A program made the translations under genes and the position numbers. Under the pieces are notes generated by a model. That model was not told the origin of the DNA. It saw nothing but the letters and a program-made list of their open reading frames with translations, and made no database searches. From Candidatus Wallbacteria bacterium (lineage in GTDB: Bacteria; Muiribacteriota; UBA6191; JACPRK01), in the NCBI GenBank assembly GCA_016190005.1, contig JACPRK010000097.1, positions 1 through 52,345 on the forward strand: a stretch of 52,345 nt of DNA, read 5' to 3'. Shown here piece by piece: positions 43,136 through 52,173 of this stretch. How positions within the stretch are numbered: position 1 is the stretch's first letter; each line of letters opens with the position of its first letter.

Positions 43136-43897
43136 TCAGCTGGCCGCCCGATTCTCGGTCGCCAGGAGGCGCAGGAAGGCCTTCACGCCTGTGATGATCT
43201 CCTGGTTGTCGGTCATCTGGTCGACCGTCTCCTCGAACTTGCGCGAGACCGCCTCCAGCCGCCGCTCCAGTCCAGCGTGGCGGCCGCGCATCTCTTCCCG
43301 GGTCTCGCCCAGCTTGCTCTCCAGGCGCGAACCGAGCTTGCCGATCTCCTTTCGGATCTCCTCGAGCTGGTCCTCGTGACGCTCGGTGCGACTCTTGAGC
43401 TCGTGGACGTCACCGCGCAGCTTCAGGACGTCCTCCCTGGGGTACTTGACCTCCTGCATCAGCTCGCCCAGGCGCTGGCGCAGGAAGCCGTAGAGCTCGA
43501 ACCCAGGCCGGAAGAGACTGCTGAGCAGGTAGAAACCGGCGAAGTAATAGCCGACTTCGCCACCGCGCAGCCAAGTGACGACCGCCATGATCGCCGCCGA
43601 CACGACGTGGGCGCCGATCGAGACCCAGAACATGCGGTTGCGCACCCAGATGGCGTAGGCCTCGCGGTCGGCGTTGACGGCGATTCCGCGCTCGCGGGAG
43701 CGCTGCATCTCGAAGAGCAGCCGCTTGGCCTCGAAGTGCAGGTTCCAAGGAAGCGTTACCAATATGAAGAGCCACCCGAGGCAGAGGGCGCCCATCGCGA
43801 TGGTCGCCAGGACGTCGAGGCTCACCTTCAGGTAGAAGACGCCGACCAGGGCCGCCACCAGGGCGAGTAGAATGGCCGTCCAGACGAAGTCTCGCAT
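43136..43897 (-). CDS. Membrane protein with C-terminal coiled coil
   Basis: The 253-residue product starts after AAAGGAGCGG. Two membrane helices (about 7-25 and 28-48) are followed by a cytoplasmic loop and two more (about 92-110 and 115-135). A highly charged helix then runs over about 150-235 (VHELKSRTERHEDQLEEIRK) and is a long coiled coil. No family was recognised. The pattern suggests a membrane scaffold or a sensor that oligomerises. It lies downstream of the FnIII lipoprotein gene on the same strand after 54 bp. Confidence 0.65.
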   Translation of the reverse strand: MRDFVWTAILLALVAALVGVFYLKVSLDVLATIAMGALCLGWLFILVTLPWNLHFEAKRLLFEMQRSRERGIAVNADREAYAIWVRNRMFWVSIGAHVVSAAIMAVVTWLRGGEVGYYFAGFYLLSSLFRPGFELYGFLRQRLGELMQEVKYPREDVLKLRGDVHELKSRTERHEDQLEEIRKEIGKLGSRLESKLGETREEMRGRHAGLERRLEAVSRKFEETVDQMTDNQEIITGVKAFLRLLATENRAAS

Positions 43898-43951
43898 GTC
43901 GCCGCTCCTTTCGAGGCAGCGAGATGGGACAAGCGGATTGCCGCAGCAGCG

Positions 43952-45910
43952 CTACCGGCGGACGAGGATGACGGCGTCCAGGAGCAGCTCGCCCCGACCG
44001 CGGGCGATGGCCGGGTTGAAGCCCTGGTAGCGCAGGCCAAGCTGCAGCGTTTCTGCAACACCCGGGTTCGGTAGGCCGGGACCCTGGTCGCTGAAGCTGA
44101 CGCTGCCGACACGTTCGATGGTCGGCGCAGGCGGGAAGCCGAAGTTCTGCGTGAAGAAGTCCTTGCCGGTCAGGGTCAGCTCGGGGCCGAGCGCGTTGGC
44201 ACCGGCAACTGGCGCGTCGAGCGCCAGATCGAAGATGCCGCTGGAGCTGTTGCGAGCGCTGACGAGGAAGACGTCGTAGTTGCGGAAGATCTGCTGGGGC
44301 GTGAAGCCCGTGGCGTCGATCTCCTGCTGCCACTGCAGGGTGACGAACGCGATGCCCGTGACGGCGGTCGCGGAGGGTCGGATGAGGAGCACGCCGTTGG
44401 CGAAGAAGGGAGATGGGAAAGCTTGCCGGATGATGCCGCCGCCGTTGGCCTGGGCGAAGTCGGCCGCGTTGGAGATGCCGACGACAGCCGCGTCCTCGAC
44501 GTTCAGGTAGAAGATGCCCGAGTCGGGGCCCGGCGTGGCGGAGGCCGGCGGCGAGGGGTTGCCGAGGATGCCGTTGGCTTCGCTGGCGACCTTGTAGTAG
44601 AAAGTCTTGCCGGGGACGTTGAGGTTCGTATCGGTGTAGGTGTTGATCGTGTTGGCGAGCAGGCCGCTGATCTCGCGGAATCCGCGGTCGCGCTCCTCGC
44701 TCCGGTAGACGCGATAGCCGTCGACTGCCTGGGCGGAGAGGCGCCAGGTCACGATGACGCTGCCGAAGGAGTTGCCGGCGAAGGCGTCGACTCCCTGAGG
44801 TGCGTTGGGGACAAAGCTAGCAACGCTGACGATGTCGGAGGCCGCGCTGCGATTGCCGGAGCTGTCGAACGCCTCCACGTAGTAGAAGTCGGGGGCGGTG
44901 CCGTTGCCGTCGGTGAAGTTGAAGGAGATCTCGTTGCCGATGTTCTCGATGATGCCGACGGGCAGGTAGCTGCCCTGGGCGTTCTTGCCCCGGAAGATGA
45001 TGAAGCCGCCGCCGACCAGGTCGTCAACGCCGCCGGTCTGCAGGATAAGCGTGCCGTCGGTGTTCTGGGTGGGCCGGCCGAACGTAAGCTTGATGCCGGA
45101 GGAGGTCTGGGTGGCTATGAGCGCGCCGTTACCGGGGTCGCTGCCGGGCGCCTTGGGGACGGTTGGGTCGCCATCCTGGACCCGCAGCGGCCGGCTCTGG
45201 GTGCGGCGGCCCTCGAGGAGGTCGCGGGTCACCGGAACGACCTGGTAGAGGTATTCGGTGTCGTTGGAGAGACCCACGTCGCTGAAGCTACCGATTCCCT
45301 GGGGAACGATGCCGGCGAACTGGAAGCCGGCATTGGTGCCGACCTGGCTGCGGAAGACCTCGTAGCCGAAGACTAGGCTGGAGAGATTCAAGTCCCAGGC
45401 AATGATGATGCTCTTGCTGCCGCCGTAGCCGCGGACATTGACCACCTCGAGGTCGGCCTGGCCGACGGGAAGGCTGCCCGGCACGGCGCCCACGGCCGGT
45501 GAGAGGTCGATAGCGGCCTCGCGGCCGTCGCGGTCGAAGGCGGTGATCTTGTAGAAGAAGCGCGTGTTGTTGATGAGACCGTCGGGGAGGCCGTCGCCGT
45601 TGGTATCGGGCCCCTCGTCCTGGAAAAAGGGCGCCTGGCTGGTGCCGGTCGCGCCGATGAGCCGAAAGCTGCCGGAGGAGTTATCGCTCCGGTAGACGTT
45701 GTAGCCGACGAGGTCGGGCTCGCGATTGGCCGTCCAGAGAAGACGGATGCGGCTGTCGGCGGGCAGGGCTCGGACGTTCTTGACGACGGCCGGCGCCTGC
45801 AGATCGACGATGCTGCGGATGTCGGAGTCTCCGCCGCACCCCCATAGCACCAGGGGAAGCAGGGCGAGGCCCGAGAGGAAAGACCCGAATGATAGACGTC
45901 GCTGCATCAT
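43952..45910 (-). CDS. Fibronectin type III repeat lipoprotein
   Basis: The 652-residue product has a lipoprotein signal ending VLWG|C25. It contains about four fibronectin type III domains, marked by repeated WTANREPDLVGYNVYRS, IIAWDLNLSSLVFGYEVFRS and VTWRLSAQAVDGYRVYRSEE segments. A DTNGDGLPDG calcium-loop-like insert is near residue 102. A C-terminal beta-rich domain (about 480-652) has no recognised family. It is anchored in a membrane and probably binds other surface proteins or polysaccharide. GGAG lies seven bases before the ATG at 45910, within a hairpin. It is downstream of the ABC transporter-TPR lipoprotein genes. Confidence 0.8.
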   Translation of the reverse strand: MMQRRLSFGSFLSGLALLPLVLWGCGGDSDIRSIVDLQAPAVVKNVRALPADSRIRLLWTANREPDLVGYNVYRSDNSSGSFRLIGATGTSQAPFFQDEGPDTNGDGLPDGLINNTRFFYKITAFDRDGREAAIDLSPAVGAVPGSLPVGQADLEVVNVRGYGGSKSIIIAWDLNLSSLVFGYEVFRSQVGTNAGFQFAGIVPQGIGSFSDVGLSNDTEYLYQVVPVTRDLLEGRRTQSRPLRVQDGDPTVPKAPGSDPGNGALIATQTSSGIKLTFGRPTQNTDGTLILQTGGVDDLVGGGFIIFRGKNAQGSYLPVGIIENIGNEISFNFTDGNGTAPDFYYVEAFDSSGNRSAASDIVSVASFVPNAPQGVDAFAGNSFGSVIVTWRLSAQAVDGYRVYRSEERDRGFREISGLLANTINTYTDTNLNVPGKTFYYKVASEANGILGNPSPPASATPGPDSGIFYLNVEDAAVVGISNAADFAQANGGGIIRQAFPSPFFANGVLLIRPSATAVTGIAFVTLQWQQEIDATGFTPQQIFRNYDVFLVSARNSSSGIFDLALDAPVAGANALGPELTLTGKDFFTQNFGFPPAPTIERVGSVSFSDQGPGLPNPGVAETLQLGLRYQGFNPAIARGRGELLLDAVILVRR

Positions 45911-45917
45911 GAGGACA

Positions 45918-45945
45918 CTCCGCTACCTACTTTCGGTAAGCGGAG
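45918..45945 (-). promoter_or_regulatory. Hairpin covering the ribosome binding site of the FnIII lipoprotein gene
   Basis: On the minus strand CTCCGCT-T-ACC pairs with GGTAGCGGAG around a 7-base loop. The 3' arm contains the GGAG Shine-Dalgarno, so folding would hide it. Confidence 0.4.
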
Positions 45946-45969
45946 CCTCTTTGATGAGGCGCGTCTCCC

Positions 45970-47415
45970 CTACTTGAGGTGGACCTGGACTTCCTTGGCG
46001 AAGCTGCTGGTCGGGTCGAGGTTGAAGACGCGGCGGAAGCAGTCCCGCATCTCGTCCTTCTTGCCGGAGGCCTCGTAAGCCTTGCCGAGCCAGTAGTTGA
46101 TGGCGATGTCCTTGGTGTCGATGTAGTAGCCGGCCAGAAGGCGGCTGATGGCGCTATCGTAGTTCTTGAGGGTCATGAAGGCCTTGCCGGCCTCCAGAAA
46201 GAGTCTGGGGTCCTTGGGGTCGAGGCGCAGGACGTATTCGACGTCGGCGGTGGCGCTTTGCAGGTCGCCCTTGACGGCGAAGGCATGGGCGCGCCCGATA
46301 ACGGACTGGATGTTGGAGGGGTCCCGCTCTACGGGTTCGCCGGCAGTCTCTACGCTCTTGTCCTGGGTCTCCTTGACGTTGGCGTTTCGCTTCTTGATGG
46401 CGTTCGTCAGGGTCTTGCTCTTGTCCTCTTCGGCGTCGCCGGAGGCGCCGAGCGAAGCGAAGCGATCGTGGATCTCGGTGAAGATGGCGATGGCGTCGTC
46501 GGGCTTTCCCAGCTCCACGAGGGCTCGCGCCCGGAGCAGGCTGTTCTCGACCTCGTCGGCGTAGGAGCGCTTGCCGGAGAGGTCCTTGAGGACCTTCACG
46601 CAGGCCTCGAACTCGCCCTTGAGGAAGTGCATCCTGGCCTGTTCGGCGAGCGCACGGGGGTCGTCGGGGAAGTTGATCAGCGCGTCCTCGATGGCGTCCT
46701 TGGCGTTGCTGAGGTCGGTCTTTGCCCTGTCCGCGTGGCCGCGCTCCTGAAGCTTGCGCGCCCGATAGAGGTGGACGCGGGCCGCCAGCACCCTGGCGGG
46801 CACTGGAGTCAAAAACTCCCGCAGATTCATCCAGTCCATCGCCTTGTCGAAGAAGCCGCCGTGCTTGGCGGTGACATGCGTGCTGGTGGCCTCGGAGGAC
46901 GCATAGTACTTGAGCGCTTCCTCGAGCTTCTCCTCTTGCTTGGTCGCGATGGCGGTCCAGAAGACGACCGTGCCCATCCCGGCGTTCATCTGTGAGTAGT
47001 CCTCGTCAGCGGTGGTCGCCAACGCGTCGGTGGTGCCCGCCTTGTCGGCCCTCTCGCGCTTGACCTTCAAGCCCTCCTCGAACTGCTTGCGCGCGTTGTC
47101 GAGGTCCGGCGGGCTCAGCTGCAGGTAGGTGAACCCGTACTTGTGGTAGAGGTCCAGGTTCCCGACCTGGTCGTAGAGCAGAGAATCCTGATAGTACTGC
47201 AGCGCCCGCTTGTAGGACTCCTGGGCCTTGCGGAAGCGATCCGCCGTCGTGTCGTACTCGAGGATTTTGGCGCCGTGGATGCGGTGGGAATCGCCGATCC
47301 GCATGTAGAGCCAGCCCAGGCCGCAACCCTGCAGGCCGACCGAGCTGACGCAGAGCGCCAGGAAGAAGGCGCGCCTCAGGAGGCCTGCCGCGGCACGAGT
47401 CGTCACGTCACACAT
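45970..47415 (-). CDS. TPR-repeat lipoprotein
   Basis: From the ATG at 47415 the product is 481 residues. The signal ends VGLQG|C31. TPR-like helical repeats follow, marked by YKRALQYYQDSLLYDQVGNL, ALAEQARMHFLKGEFEACVK, ARALVELGKPDDAIAIFTEI and INYWLGKAYEASGKKDE near the C-terminus, with a charged central stretch. The ATG shares its A with the permease gene's stop (TAATG), suggesting coupling. An alternative GTG at 47406 lies seven bases after TATAAT, the leaderless pattern seen elsewhere. The same frame stays open upstream to 49329 antiparallel to no real signal and was not used. An envelope scaffold linked to the ABC system is inferred. Confidence 0.8.
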   Translation of the reverse strand: MCDVTTRAAAGLLRRAFFLALCVSSVGLQGCGLGWLYMRIGDSHRIHGAKILEYDTTADRFRKAQESYKRALQYYQDSLLYDQVGNLDLYHKYGFTYLQLSPPDLDNARKQFEEGLKVKRERADKAGTTDALATTADEDYSQMNAGMGTVVFWTAIATKQEEKLEEALKYYASSEATSTHVTAKHGGFFDKAMDWMNLREFLTPVPARVLAARVHLYRARKLQERGHADRAKTDLSNAKDAIEDALINFPDDPRALAEQARMHFLKGEFEACVKVLKDLSGKRSYADEVENSLLRARALVELGKPDDAIAIFTEIHDRFASLGASGDAEEDKSKTLTNAIKKRNANVKETQDKSVETAGEPVERDPSNIQSVIGRAHAFAVKGDLQSATADVEYVLRLDPKDPRLFLEAGKAFMTLKNYDSAISRLLAGYYIDTKDIAINYWLGKAYEASGKKDEMRDCFRRVFNLDPTSSFAKEVQVHLK

Positions 47416-49793
47416 TATATAGTCGCGCCGGCCGCCTTTGTAAATCTGCGCCCGACCAGCGCCACCACGGTGAGACAGGTAGTGGTCAGCCCTGTTCCCG
47501 CCAGCAAGGCTGCTTCGCCCTGTGCCACGCACGCCAGCGACGTCGCGTTGAAGCCGACGTGGGCCGCGATGGCGCCCGTGAGCCCGCCGCCCGCCAGAAA
47601 CGTCACCGCCGTGACGCCGCCCAGCACGAGCGCCGGAAGGAAGGCGCCGCTGGTGATGTAGTGCGGAACCGCAAAAAGCACCGCCGAGACGGCCAGCGCC
47701 GCCACTGGCCGCCCGGTCGCCGCGGTCAGGGCCCGCAGCAACAGCCCTCGGAAGAAGAGCTCCTCGGCGACGGGACCAGTAGCCAGGGCGGCAGTCAGGA
47801 AGAGCCACGCCACGGGTCCGGTCGACGGGTCCAGCAGGTTCCCGAGCACTGCCGCCGCGCCAGCGGTCCCCTGCCGGCCAGCGAACGGGGCGAAGGCGAG
47901 CGCGCCTGCCGCAAACCCGGCGGCCAGCGCCGGAGCGGTCCCCCAGCGGCCCGTCCAGATCGCCGCGATGGAGTGGCCGTGGAGCGCAAGATAGGACCTG
48001 GCCAGACCCGCGAGAACCGCCTGCGAGAGCAGGAGCGCCACCGTTGTGAGCAAGAGCTGGGCGGCCGCCCCGATACCGGTCAAGAAGGCGATGCCGATGT
48101 TGGTCAGCAGATACAGGGAGATGTAGGCGTCGTAGGCGATGAAGACGTCGCCGAAACGGAGCCCCCGGGCGCCGGCGGCGAGTTCGATCTCGTCGAAGTA
48201 CGCGATGCGTTCGGCGGCGCGGTCCAGGACGACGTGCGCGTAGAGCACCGTGACGCCCAGCAGCACCAGCTTGTTCACGAGTGTCAGGGGGAAGATTGGC
48301 ACGATTGCGCCCAGACTGCCGGTCAGGTAGAAGAGCGACCCGGCGGTGAGCGTTGCGCCCTGCTGCTTGAAGAGCGCGTTCTCCGAGACGGGAAAGAGCG
48401 CAGCGGTCGCCACGGCCAGGACCGTCACCAGGGCGGCGGCCGTGAAGAGCCAGAAGCTCTGCGCCAGGAACGACGTCAGATTCCAGCGGCCGTAGGCCAG
48501 CAGGAAGGTGAGGTGCACCGCTTCGCAGAGCAGGAAGATCGGCAAGGTCCAGAAGACGGCCTTCGCCTCCAGCAGCGAGCGGGCCGAGAGGGGCAAGCCC
48601 TGGAGGAACGGGATGCGCGCGTACTCGATCTGTCCGAGCGACTGCGCGGCCGTCATGTAGGGCAGGAACAGCAGCGGCACCAGCATCGTCGAGATCGTGA
48701 GAGTTTCGACCGCCTGGCCGTGACGGGCGGCGGCGCCTCCGGAGACGGTCAGGGCGTTGACCGCGACGATTCCGAGGGGTAGCAGGACGACCGTGATGAA
48801 GGTGACCCTGCGGCGCAGGATGATGACCAGCTCCTTGATGGCCAGGGCGGTCCACGCGCCCGAGGTCCGGCGGAGGAGCCGTAGCCAGACGGGGTCGATA
48901 GCGCCGGTGTCGTCGCGCGGGACCAGGCTGGTGGCCAGGCCCTGCATCCGCGTGAGCACGGCGTGGGCCAGGGCCCCGGCCGCGGCCATCCCTGCGAAGC
49001 CGCCCAGGATGCCGGGCATCGGCCAAGGCCAGGAGCCGCCCAGCTCGACCGGGTCGGGAGCCAGCCCGCCGACCATCCAGGCGATGGGCGTCGCTGCCAG
49101 CAGCCCGCCCCACTGGGTCATCGCCTCCGCGACTGCCTGAGGCGCCAGGAGCCGCTCTTTGGCTGACACGAGCGCGCCCGCCGCGAAGGGCAAGGCAAAG
49201 CCGATCAAGAGCCGCAGCGTCTCCAGGTGCCCCAGCGACAGCACCTGCGCCAGGCCGAAGAAGGCGATCACGGCGGCCAGGCCCGCCGCCACTTCGAGCA
49301 CGAAGTAGACGGCGTAGAGCAGCGGCCACTGGTGCCAGGGCAACTCGAAGTGGAGGGCCGTCGCCACCAGCACGGGCATCATCGTGCTCAGGCCGACCAG
49401 GTCGAGGCCGGCCCGCAGCAGTACCTTCGCCCAGACGATCGAGCCAAATGGCAGTGGGAGCGATAGCAGGAACTCGAAGTCGTTGGCGTCGGTGCCGAGC
49501 TGGAACTCGTCGGCCACGAAGACGAGGAGGTCGAACACCCAGAGCATGGCGAGCGAGGCCGCCAGCGCGCTCGAAGCCAGGAAAACGACCTCACCGGGCG
49601 AACGAGCGCCACGAAAGGTCTCCAGGATGTTCAGCGTCACGAACCTGAGAAACGCGAACATCAGGAACGCGCCGACGGCGCGCATCAGCGTCTGCCAGGA
49701 GCTGCCCTGCACGCGCAGGAAGTTGACCAGGTGGCGCCATTTGAGGAGTCCCAGCTCCCTGAGCGCCAGCATGAGGTCGCTCGTGACCCTCAC
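47415..49793 (-). CDS. ABC-2-type permease fused to a CPBP intramembrane protease
   Basis: The 792-residue polytopic membrane protein starts with GTG in a GTGA overlap with the ATPase gene. The first about 540 residues are many hydrophobic helices of a long ABC-2/NatB-like exporter permease. The C-terminal about 220 residues carry all three CPBP (Abi) motifs: EExxxR in AEELFFRGLLLRAL, FxxxH in LFAVPHY, and HxxxN in HVGFNA. CPBP proteins are glutamate-type intramembrane proteases. Similar permease-CPBP fusions are known, especially in Planctomycetota. It may export and process a peptide or handle membrane-anchored substrates. The substrate is unknown. Confidence 0.86.
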   Translation of the reverse strand: MRVTSDLMLALRELGLLKWRHLVNFLRVQGSSWQTLMRAVGAFLMFAFLRFVTLNILETFRGARSPGEVVFLASSALAASLAMLWVFDLLVFVADEFQLGTDANDFEFLLSLPLPFGSIVWAKVLLRAGLDLVGLSTMMPVLVATALHFELPWHQWPLLYAVYFVLEVAAGLAAVIAFFGLAQVLSLGHLETLRLLIGFALPFAAGALVSAKERLLAPQAVAEAMTQWGGLLAATPIAWMVGGLAPDPVELGGSWPWPMPGILGGFAGMAAAGALAHAVLTRMQGLATSLVPRDDTGAIDPVWLRLLRRTSGAWTALAIKELVIILRRRVTFITVVLLPLGIVAVNALTVSGGAAARHGQAVETLTISTMLVPLLFLPYMTAAQSLGQIEYARIPFLQGLPLSARSLLEAKAVFWTLPIFLLCEAVHLTFLLAYGRWNLTSFLAQSFWLFTAAALVTVLAVATAALFPVSENALFKQQGATLTAGSLFYLTGSLGAIVPIFPLTLVNKLVLLGVTVLYAHVVLDRAAERIAYFDEIELAAGARGLRFGDVFIAYDAYISLYLLTNIGIAFLTGIGAAAQLLLTTVALLLSQAVLAGLARSYLALHGHSIAAIWTGRWGTAPALAAGFAAGALAFAPFAGRQGTAGAAAVLGNLLDPSTGPVAWLFLTAALATGPVAEELFFRGLLLRALTAATGRPVAALAVSAVLFAVPHYITSGAFLPALVLGGVTAVTFLAGGGLTGAIAAHVGFNATSLACVAQGEAALLAGTGLTTTCLTVVALVGRRFTKAAGATI

Positions 49794-50527
49794 TCGGCCA
49801 TCGCTCGGTGACCCGTGAGGCGCAGGAACAGGTCCTCGAGGGTCTCGCCCCTGGCCTGCGCGGTCCGGACGATCGCCTCCTTCGAATCGAGGAGCACCAT
49901 CCGGCCGGAGCTGATGATGCCGAGCTCGGTGCTCACCTCCTGGGCGACCTCGAGGATGTGGGTGCTGAAGAGAATCGTCGTTCCGCGAGCAGCCTCACGG
50001 CGCACCATGTCCTTGAGGAGCCGCACACTGCCGGGATCCAGACCATTGGTCGGCTCGTCCAGGAGCAGCACCTTCGGCCGATGGACGAGCGCGACGAGGA
50101 TCGCCAGCTTCTTGCGCATGCCCTTCGAGTAGTTCAGAACCAGTTCGTCGGCCTTCTCCTCGAGCCCGAACTCGGCCAGGAGCGCGGCGATGCGCTCCTG
50201 GAGCTCATCCTTCTGGATTCGATGGAGCGTTCCGATGAACTGGAGCAACTCGCGCGCCGTGAGGTACTCGTAGATGGCCGGCGAATCGGGGAGGAAGCCG
50301 ACCCGGCGCTTGACCTCCACCGAGTCGGCGGTGACGTCCAGTCCGTCGATGCGCGCCCAGCCCTCCGTCGGCGGCAGCATCCCCATCAGCATCTTGAGCG
50401 TCGTGGTCTTGCCGGCGCCATTGGGGCCCAGGAACCCGAACACCGTGCCGGGACGGATCGAGAGCGACAGCTCCTTCACCGCCGCCAAACCGCCAAACCG
50501 TTTCGTCAACCGGGAGAGCTCGATCAT
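49790..50527 (-). CDS. ABC transporter ATP-binding protein
   Basis: The 245-residue NatA/CcmA-type ATPase has Walker A GPNGAGKTTTLKML, Q-loop region VGFLPDSPAIYE, signature NYSKGMRKKLAI, Walker B VLLLDEPTNGLDPGS and the switch His in LFSTHILE. It drives the permease-CPBP fusion encoded 4 bp into its 3' end. The DSPAIYEYLTARELLQF segment is typical of exporters of the drug, Na+ or peptide type. The ATG at 50527 lacks a good ribosome binding site; TATCCT lies 10 bases upstream, so the leader may be only a few bases. It is divergent from the solute-binding protein gene. Confidence 0.93.
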   Translation of the reverse strand: MIELSRLTKRFGGLAAVKELSLSIRPGTVFGFLGPNGAGKTTTLKMLMGMLPPTEGWARIDGLDVTADSVEVKRRVGFLPDSPAIYEYLTARELLQFIGTLHRIQKDELQERIAALLAEFGLEEKADELVLNYSKGMRKKLAILVALVHRPKVLLLDEPTNGLDPGSVRLLKDMVRREAARGTTILFSTHILEVAQEVSTELGIISSGRMVLLDSKEAIVRTAQARGETLEDLFLRLTGHRAMAE

Positions 50528-50583
50528 CGCGCCGTTCAGGATAGCGCACGACCCCGCGCCTTGCGGGGCGGAGGCGTCGATGC

Positions 50584-50589
50584 TACGCT
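50584..50589 (+). promoter_or_regulatory. -10-like element placed for a leaderless solute-binding protein mRNA
   Basis: TACGCT ends six bases before the GTG at 50596. The same hexamer lies seven bases before the HEAT-PilT start. Confidence 0.4.
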
Positions 50590-50595
50590 CGCGCC

Positions 50596-52173
50596 GTGAT
50601 TCGACTACTCGCCTGTCTCGCGATTCTGGCCGGCGCCTCCGCGTGCGGCTTCTCCACGACCGCCCGGGCGCCCGGAGTCCTCGAGCAGGCGCTCGAGCAG
50701 AACCCGCTCACGCTCGATCCGGCCCGCTGGTCCGACGTCGCCAGCGGCCGGCTGATCAGCCTCATCGCAAGCCCCCTGGTCCGCACCGACGACCAGATGA
50801 ACGTCGTCGGAGATCTCGCCGAACGCTGGGAGCTCGACCCTGCGGGCAAGGTCTACACGTTTCATCTCAACCCCAAGGCCCGCTTCACAAACGGCCGCAA
50901 GGTCACGGCCGAGGACGTGCGGTACTCGCTCGACCGGGTGATGGACCCGGCGACGAAGGCGTTGCGAACCTGGGTGATGGAGCCTGTGCTAGGCGCCAAG
51001 GAGCGGCTCGAGGGCAAGGCGACCTCCATCAAGGGGCTCAGTGTGGTGAACGAGTCCACGCTGCGCATCGAGCTCAAGGAGCCGTTCGCCCCCTTCCTGC
51101 AGATGATGGCGATGCCGCTGGCGGGGGCCGTACCCAAGGAGGAAGTCCTGCGGCTGGGTGAACGTTTCGCCCGCGAGCCCGTCGGCTGCGGCCCCTACAA
51201 GCTCGTGAGCTGGGTGAACGATTCGGTCGTCGAGCTCGCTGCCAACCCCGACTACCACCTGGGCGCGCCGAAGTTGAAGGGCATGCGGTTCCGGATCATC
51301 CGGGAGCCGCTGACGCGGTCATCCGAGTTCCAGCTCGGGAACCTGGACGTCATCGCGATCCCGCCTTCGGAGCGTGCCTTCTACACGTCGCACCCCGTCT
51401 GGGGCAAGCGCATCCTGGAGAAGGCCGGCTTGAATGTCTACTACTTGGGCCTCAACTGCGAGAAGGCTCCGACGAGCGACCCGCGCGTGCGGCGAGCCAT
51501 CGCGATGGCGATCGACAAGACCAGCATCATCCAGAGCGTCCGCAAGGGCCAGGGCGTCGAAGCCGCCGGCCCCATCCCGCCCGGCCTGCCCGGCCACGAT
51601 CCGGCCTACAAGGGCATCGCCTACGACCCGGAAGGCGCCAAGAAGCTCCTGGCGGCCGCCGGGTTCGCCGGCGGACTGGACCTGGAGCTGGCGCAGGGCG
51701 ACAACAAAGACAACCTGGAGGTCACGCAGATCCTGGCCAGCTACCTGGCACGGGTCGGCATTCGGGTCAAGCTCTCGACCTTCGAGTGGCAGACCTTCAA
51801 GTCTCGGGTCAATGACGGGCTGGCGCAATCCTTCTACCTCAGCTGGTGGGCCGACTACGCCGACGCGGAGAACTTCCTCTATCCGCTCTTCCACTCGAGC
51901 CAGGCCGGCCCGGGGGGAAACGGTCCCCGCTACCGCAGCGCCGCCGCCGACGCGCTGCTCGACCAGGTGCGCCGGACTTCAGCCACCGCCGAGCGCGAGA
52001 AACTGTATGCCCAGGTCGAGAAGCTGGTCATCGAGGATGCCAGCCGAGTCTTCCTGTTCCACAAGCTCGACATCATCGTGACCCAGCCCTGGACCACCGG
52101 AATCCAGCTACTGCCCGTCTTCAACGCCAACCGCTACCTGGATGTCGCGATCGGGGCGCTGCCGAGCGAGTAG
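50596..52173 (+). CDS. Family 5 extracellular solute-binding lipoprotein (Dpp/Opp type)
   Basis: The 525-residue product starts with a lipoprotein signal (MIRLLACLAILAGASA|C). It has the SBP family 5 hallmarks: LDPARWSDVASGRLISLIAS, LAERWELDPAGKVYTFHL, RFTNGRKVTAEDVRYSLDRV, and later SDPRVRRAIAMAIDKTSI and SWWADYADAENFLYPLFHS. It captures oligopeptides, nickel chelates or sugars for ABC import; the ligand cannot be told. No cognate permease genes follow within the window. The adjacent minus-strand ABC genes are exporter type, so they are unlikely to be its partners. The last 170 bases of the window after it hold no recognisable feature. Confidence 0.93.
   Translation: MIRLLACLAILAGASACGFSTTARAPGVLEQALEQNPLTLDPARWSDVASGRLISLIASPLVRTDDQMNVVGDLAERWELDPAGKVYTFHLNPKARFTNGRKVTAEDVRYSLDRVMDPATKALRTWVMEPVLGAKERLEGKATSIKGLSVVNESTLRIELKEPFAPFLQMMAMPLAGAVPKEEVLRLGERFAREPVGCGPYKLVSWVNDSVVELAANPDYHLGAPKLKGMRFRIIREPLTRSSEFQLGNLDVIAIPPSERAFYTSHPVWGKRILEKAGLNVYYLGLNCEKAPTSDPRVRRAIAMAIDKTSIIQSVRKGQGVEAAGPIPPGLPGHDPAYKGIAYDPEGAKKLLAAAGFAGGLDLELAQGDNKDNLEVTQILASYLARVGIRVKLSTFEWQTFKSRVNDGLAQSFYLSWWADYADAENFLYPLFHSSQAGPGGNGPRYRSAAADALLDQVRRTSATAEREKLYAQVEKLVIEDASRVFLFHKLDIIVTQPWTTGIQLLPVFNANRYLDVAIGALPSE

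Noticed and set aside
47559..48782. 407-codon plus-strand frame rich in Gln, Glu and Arg
   Set aside because: Antisense shadow of membrane helices in the permease gene.
47416..49329. Upstream extension of the TPR lipoprotein frame to about 1119 codons
   Set aside because: It overlaps the permease-CPBP gene in another frame. The lipoprotein signal at residues 1-31 from 47415 marks the real start.
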